Positions 17,973-20,082 of a stretch of 20,082 bases of DNA are shown in pieces. The notes below the pieces were generated by a model. The model ran no database searches and had not been told where the DNA came from. It was given only the letters and a program-made list of their open reading frames with translations. The position numbers and the translations under genes are program-made. The first letter of the stretch is position 1. Each line of letters begins with the position of its first letter. The stretch spans positions 1,322-21,403 of the forward strand of contig JADGJA010000364.1 of the NCBI GenBank assembly GCA_027596035.1. The letters run 5' to 3'. The stretch is from Thoreauomyces humboldtii (taxonomy: Eukaryota; Chytridiomycota; Chytridiomycetes; Spizellomycetales; Powellomycetaceae).

Positions 17973-19925
17973 ATGCACATCGTGTCGCTGAACCTGGACT
18001 CGCTTTGCAAGTTTGACCGCACCGACATCCCGCTGTCCGAGCTCACCGTCTTGGTTGGAACAAACCGGAGCGGGAAGACGTCGGTCCTGCAGGGGATCGG
18101 TCTGCTCGCCCTTCTAATGAGAAACACCGAAAACGACGGAACCATCACGGCCGGCCATGGTGGCGGGAGCGACTACATCAAGAGGATGGCGGACCAGGTT
18201 GCCCTGGGCAACTCGGATTACCTCAGCCGGCAGGGAGACGTGCCGGTTTCCATCGGCGCAACCTTTTCCGATGGCAGCTCCGTCAAGTATGCCTTCGAGA
18301 CAACCCGCTTGGACAGTGGGTTTGTCGTCTCCTGTGCGCCGGCCGAAAGCCACAAGTATCCACCCGTGCGATACACGTTTTTCCCCCGCGACGTGGCCTA
18401 CAGCGGGCAGACCGCCAAGCTTTTGGGCCCTCTGAGTCCACGAGGCTCATCCACGGGCGACGAGGATCTAGATGAGGATGCGCCTTCCCTGTCCGAGAAG
18501 CTGTCCGAACGCTTGTGGGACGGCCGGCACCTCGGCCGAATCACGGCAAACGTGATTTACTTTCTCGAGAGAAAGCATCCGAAGGCCTTCGCAAAGCTTG
18601 GAAGTATCTTGAAGTCCATGTTCTCCGGAATCGGAGACATCCTCATCGAGCGCCAAGGGGATCGCGTGAACTTCCAGTTCTCCCGCACCGAAACAACAAC
18701 CACATCTAGCTGGGTGAGAGAAGGGAGCGGAGTGGCCTATGTTTCGTCTGTGTTCGCGGCGGTTCTCTTCGACCAAGTGGTGCGTTTTTCCAGCATTCAG
18801 CGCTTGCCTCAAGCCGGAGACCCAGAGCCGGTGCACATCCTGGCCTTGGATGAGCCGTCCAGCCCTCTGCACCCGCATCTTGTCGACAAATTTCTGACCG
18901 AGCTGAAAAAGCTGGGAATCTCGCAGATCGTCTTGGCAACCCACTCTGTTGACCTCCTCTCGCACTGCGCCAAGTTCGGCTCTTCGTTCGTTTCTCTGGA
19001 CGCACAACCCCCCTTTGCAGTGGCGTCCCTCTCAGAATCCATGCTCGACACCCTGGGAATTGACCTGGAGGAAATCAGGCCGCTTCTACGTGACAGAAAG
19101 GACGATCTCATGCTTCTCGGAGCCAGGAGGAACTTGCTCTTTGTGGAAAACGACGGAGACTGGACTCGTCTCCAGCTCTGGATGGACCGCATCAACAGCA
19201 GCCGAGCCCGAGCTTTTGCCGAGCGCGTCGTGGTCCAAAGCACATCGGGCCGCAAGCCTGTTTACGCTTACTGCGAGAAGCTGAAGCTGACCACCCTCGT
19301 GCTGTCCGAGCTGGCCAAGGTGGCGGGGGATGATCGCGCCTTCGAGCCCTTGCGGGTTGCGATCTCGGTCGATGGCGACTACATTCCGGCCCCTGTCCTC
19401 CAGCACGAACAGAAGCAGTTTCGAATACTCCTGAAGAAGGAGTGCGGCGACTCTGTGGACGCGGACTCTTGCCTGTGGCAGACCTGGAAGCAGGTGGAGA
19501 GTGAGAACTACTTGCTCGACAAAGACCTCATCGTTCGCTTCCTCGAGAGCGGAACCATCAAAGGCAAGGCCGGCGGCCTGGCCCCCGAGGAGCTCTGGAA
19601 CTCTGTGATGGCCACGGAGCTCGCAGAGGTCGAACGCAGATTTGCCGCGGAAAGCGCATCGGGGGCAAGCATCAAAGGCGACGACAACCTGGCCAAGGCG
19701 GACCGATTCAACCAAAGCGAATTGATGCCGTCGTTGATGGACTACATGACTCAACGCTGGCAGGAAGCTCGCCGGGCGCCAGCAACCATCGTCAACGCCA
19801 AAAGTGCGCTCAAAGCACTCGGAGTCGCGCCCGACCTGTACCCGCGAATCGTGGCCGAGATGACCAACGTTCCGAACGAGGTCCAAGAGGCCGTCAACTC
19901 GCTTTTTGGCTGGGCCCAGGTTTGA
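17973..19925 (+). CDS. OLD/AAA-15-like ATPase with TOPRIM-like nuclease region, 650 aa, intronless
   Basis: One exon of 651 codons. The N-terminal half is an ABC-type ATPase: Walker A GTNRSGKTS (29-37), a signature-like REGSGVAYVSS (249-259), Walker B HILALDEPSSPLHPH (288-302, Asp293 and Glu294) and the switch His324 in LATHSVDLLS. Strand LLFVENDGD (388-396, Glu392) and VAISVDGDYIP (462-472, Asp467 and Asp469) look like the Glu and DxD metal sites of a TOPRIM domain, and ENYLLD (511-516) resembles a motif common in this nuclease group. Such proteins are ATP-dependent endonucleases, mostly bacterial and often in phage defence. No partner such as a GajB-type helicase is in the window. Most neighbours have introns, this has none, which suggests horizontal origin. 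The ORF is intact, with no frameshift. The activity is inferred, not shown. Confidence 0.82.
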   Translation: MHIVSLNLDSLCKFDRTDIPLSELTVLVGTNRSGKTSVLQGIGLLALLMRNTENDGTITAGHGGGSDYIKRMADQVALGNSDYLSRQGDVPVSIGATFSDGSSVKYAFETTRLDSGFVVSCAPAESHKYPPVRYTFFPRDVAYSGQTAKLLGPLSPRGSSTGDEDLDEDAPSLSEKLSERLWDGRHLGRITANVIYFLERKHPKAFAKLGSILKSMFSGIGDILIERQGDRVNFQFSRTETTTTSSWVREGSGVAYVSSVFAAVLFDQVVRFSSIQRLPQAGDPEPVHILALDEPSSPLHPHLVDKFLTELKKLGISQIVLATHSVDLLSHCAKFGSSFVSLDAQPPFAVASLSESMLDTLGIDLEEIRPLLRDRKDDLMLLGARRNLLFVENDGDWTRLQLWMDRINSSRARAFAERVVVQSTSGRKPVYAYCEKLKLTTLVLSELAKVAGDDRAFEPLRVAISVDGDYIPAPVLQHEQKQFRILLKKECGDSVDADSCLWQTWKQVESENYLLDKDLIVRFLESGTIKGKAGGLAPEELWNSVMATELAEVERRFAAESASGASIKGDDNLAKADRFNQSELMPSLMDYMTQRWQEARRAPATIVNAKSALKALGVAPDLYPRIVAEMTNVPNEVQEAVNSLFGWAQV

Positions 19926-20064
19926 AATACCGTTGCAAGCAACAGGACGAACGATGTCGTCATGAAGATGACCGCCATGACCAGTATTTTGTTGCCACTG
20001 AACGTTGTCACTGGTGGGTACCCCAGTTGAGACCGGATCCCCAATGAACAAACTTTTACCTTTA
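19924..20064. repeat. Direct repeat, right copy (CorA fragment next to the ATPase stop)
   Basis: This 141-nt stretch matches 16767-16920. It begins with the GA of the ATPase TGA stop codon. In the exon part the CorA frame stays open: two changes are synonymous (CCG to CCA, TTG to CTG) and one swaps Ala for Thr. The intron part keeps the GT donor but lacks the acceptor AG, where the match breaks off. It is a genomic, not an mRNA-derived, copy. It is not expected to be coding. Confidence 0.93.
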
Positions 20065-20082
20065 CCTCGTACACCTCTTCCC

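Noticed and set aside
18468..19007. 179-aa minus-strand open frame
   Set aside because: Antisense shadow of the ATPase Walker B region.
19086..20051. 321-aa minus-strand open frame
   Set aside because: It is antisense to the ATPase gene and runs into the CorA-derived repeat. His/Val/Gln/Arg-rich antisense composition, no motifs.
16767..20064. Target-site duplication of a transposon as the reason for the repeats
   Set aside because: The repeats are over 140 nt, imperfect and tied to a gene segment. Known target-site duplications are much shorter. No terminal inverted repeats or transposase are seen. A duplication or capture event fits better.
19924..20064. Retrocopy of CorA mRNA
   Set aside because: The copy contains intron 4 sequence, including the GT donor, so it was copied from DNA or unspliced RNA rather than from mature mRNA.

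Overview
The window looks like nuclear DNA of a fungus. Most genes are split by many short GT-AG introns (mostly 43-106 nt, with donors such as GTAAGT or GTACGT). Two products are typically fungal: a Cox9-type cytochrome oxidase subunit and a HUL4-class HECT ligase. A third, a Mnr2/Alr-like CorA transporter, carries the GMNV signature. The phylum cannot be fixed from sequence alone. Exon models below were built by hand by joining splice sites in phase; every complete model adds up to a whole number of codons.

Layout: 1-1108 (-) is the 5' part of an MgtE/SLC41-type Mg2+ transporter, cut by the window start. 1356-4439 (+) is a nine-exon gene for an 840-aa EF-hand protein of unknown role. 4713-7365 (-) is a seven-exon gene for a 764-aa membrane protein with a large outer domain, of unrecognised family. 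7366-8281 has only a doubtful minus-strand gene and a possible uORF. 8282-11245 (+) is a twelve-exon HUL4-like HECT E3 ligase with an N-terminal zinc finger. 11545-11973 (-) is COX9. 12236-13497 (+) is a small PARP-domain protein. 13556-14407 (-) is an intronless SAM methyltransferase. 14887-17055 (+) is a five-exon CorA-type Mg2+ transporter. 17973-19925 (+) is an intronless gene for a 650-aa ABC/OLD-type ATPase with a TOPRIM-like nuclease region.

The most unusual part is the right-hand 3.3 kb. The ATPase resembles prokaryotic OLD/AAA-15 nucleases, which often act in phage defence, and it lacks the introns found in most of its neighbours. Its stop codon abuts a 141-bp imperfect copy of the exon 4/intron 4 junction of the CorA gene, so the interval holding the CorA last exon and the ATPase lies between direct repeats. 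This points to DNA-level duplication or insertion, possibly bringing in a gene of bacterial origin.

The other genes are housekeeping-like and do not form an operon. Several are divergent (MgtE/EF-hand, COX9/PARP, methyltransferase/CorA) or convergent (EF-hand/membrane protein, HUL4/COX9, PARP/methyltransferase) pairs with short intergenic spacers. Two Mg2+ transporters of unrelated families lie within 17 kb.
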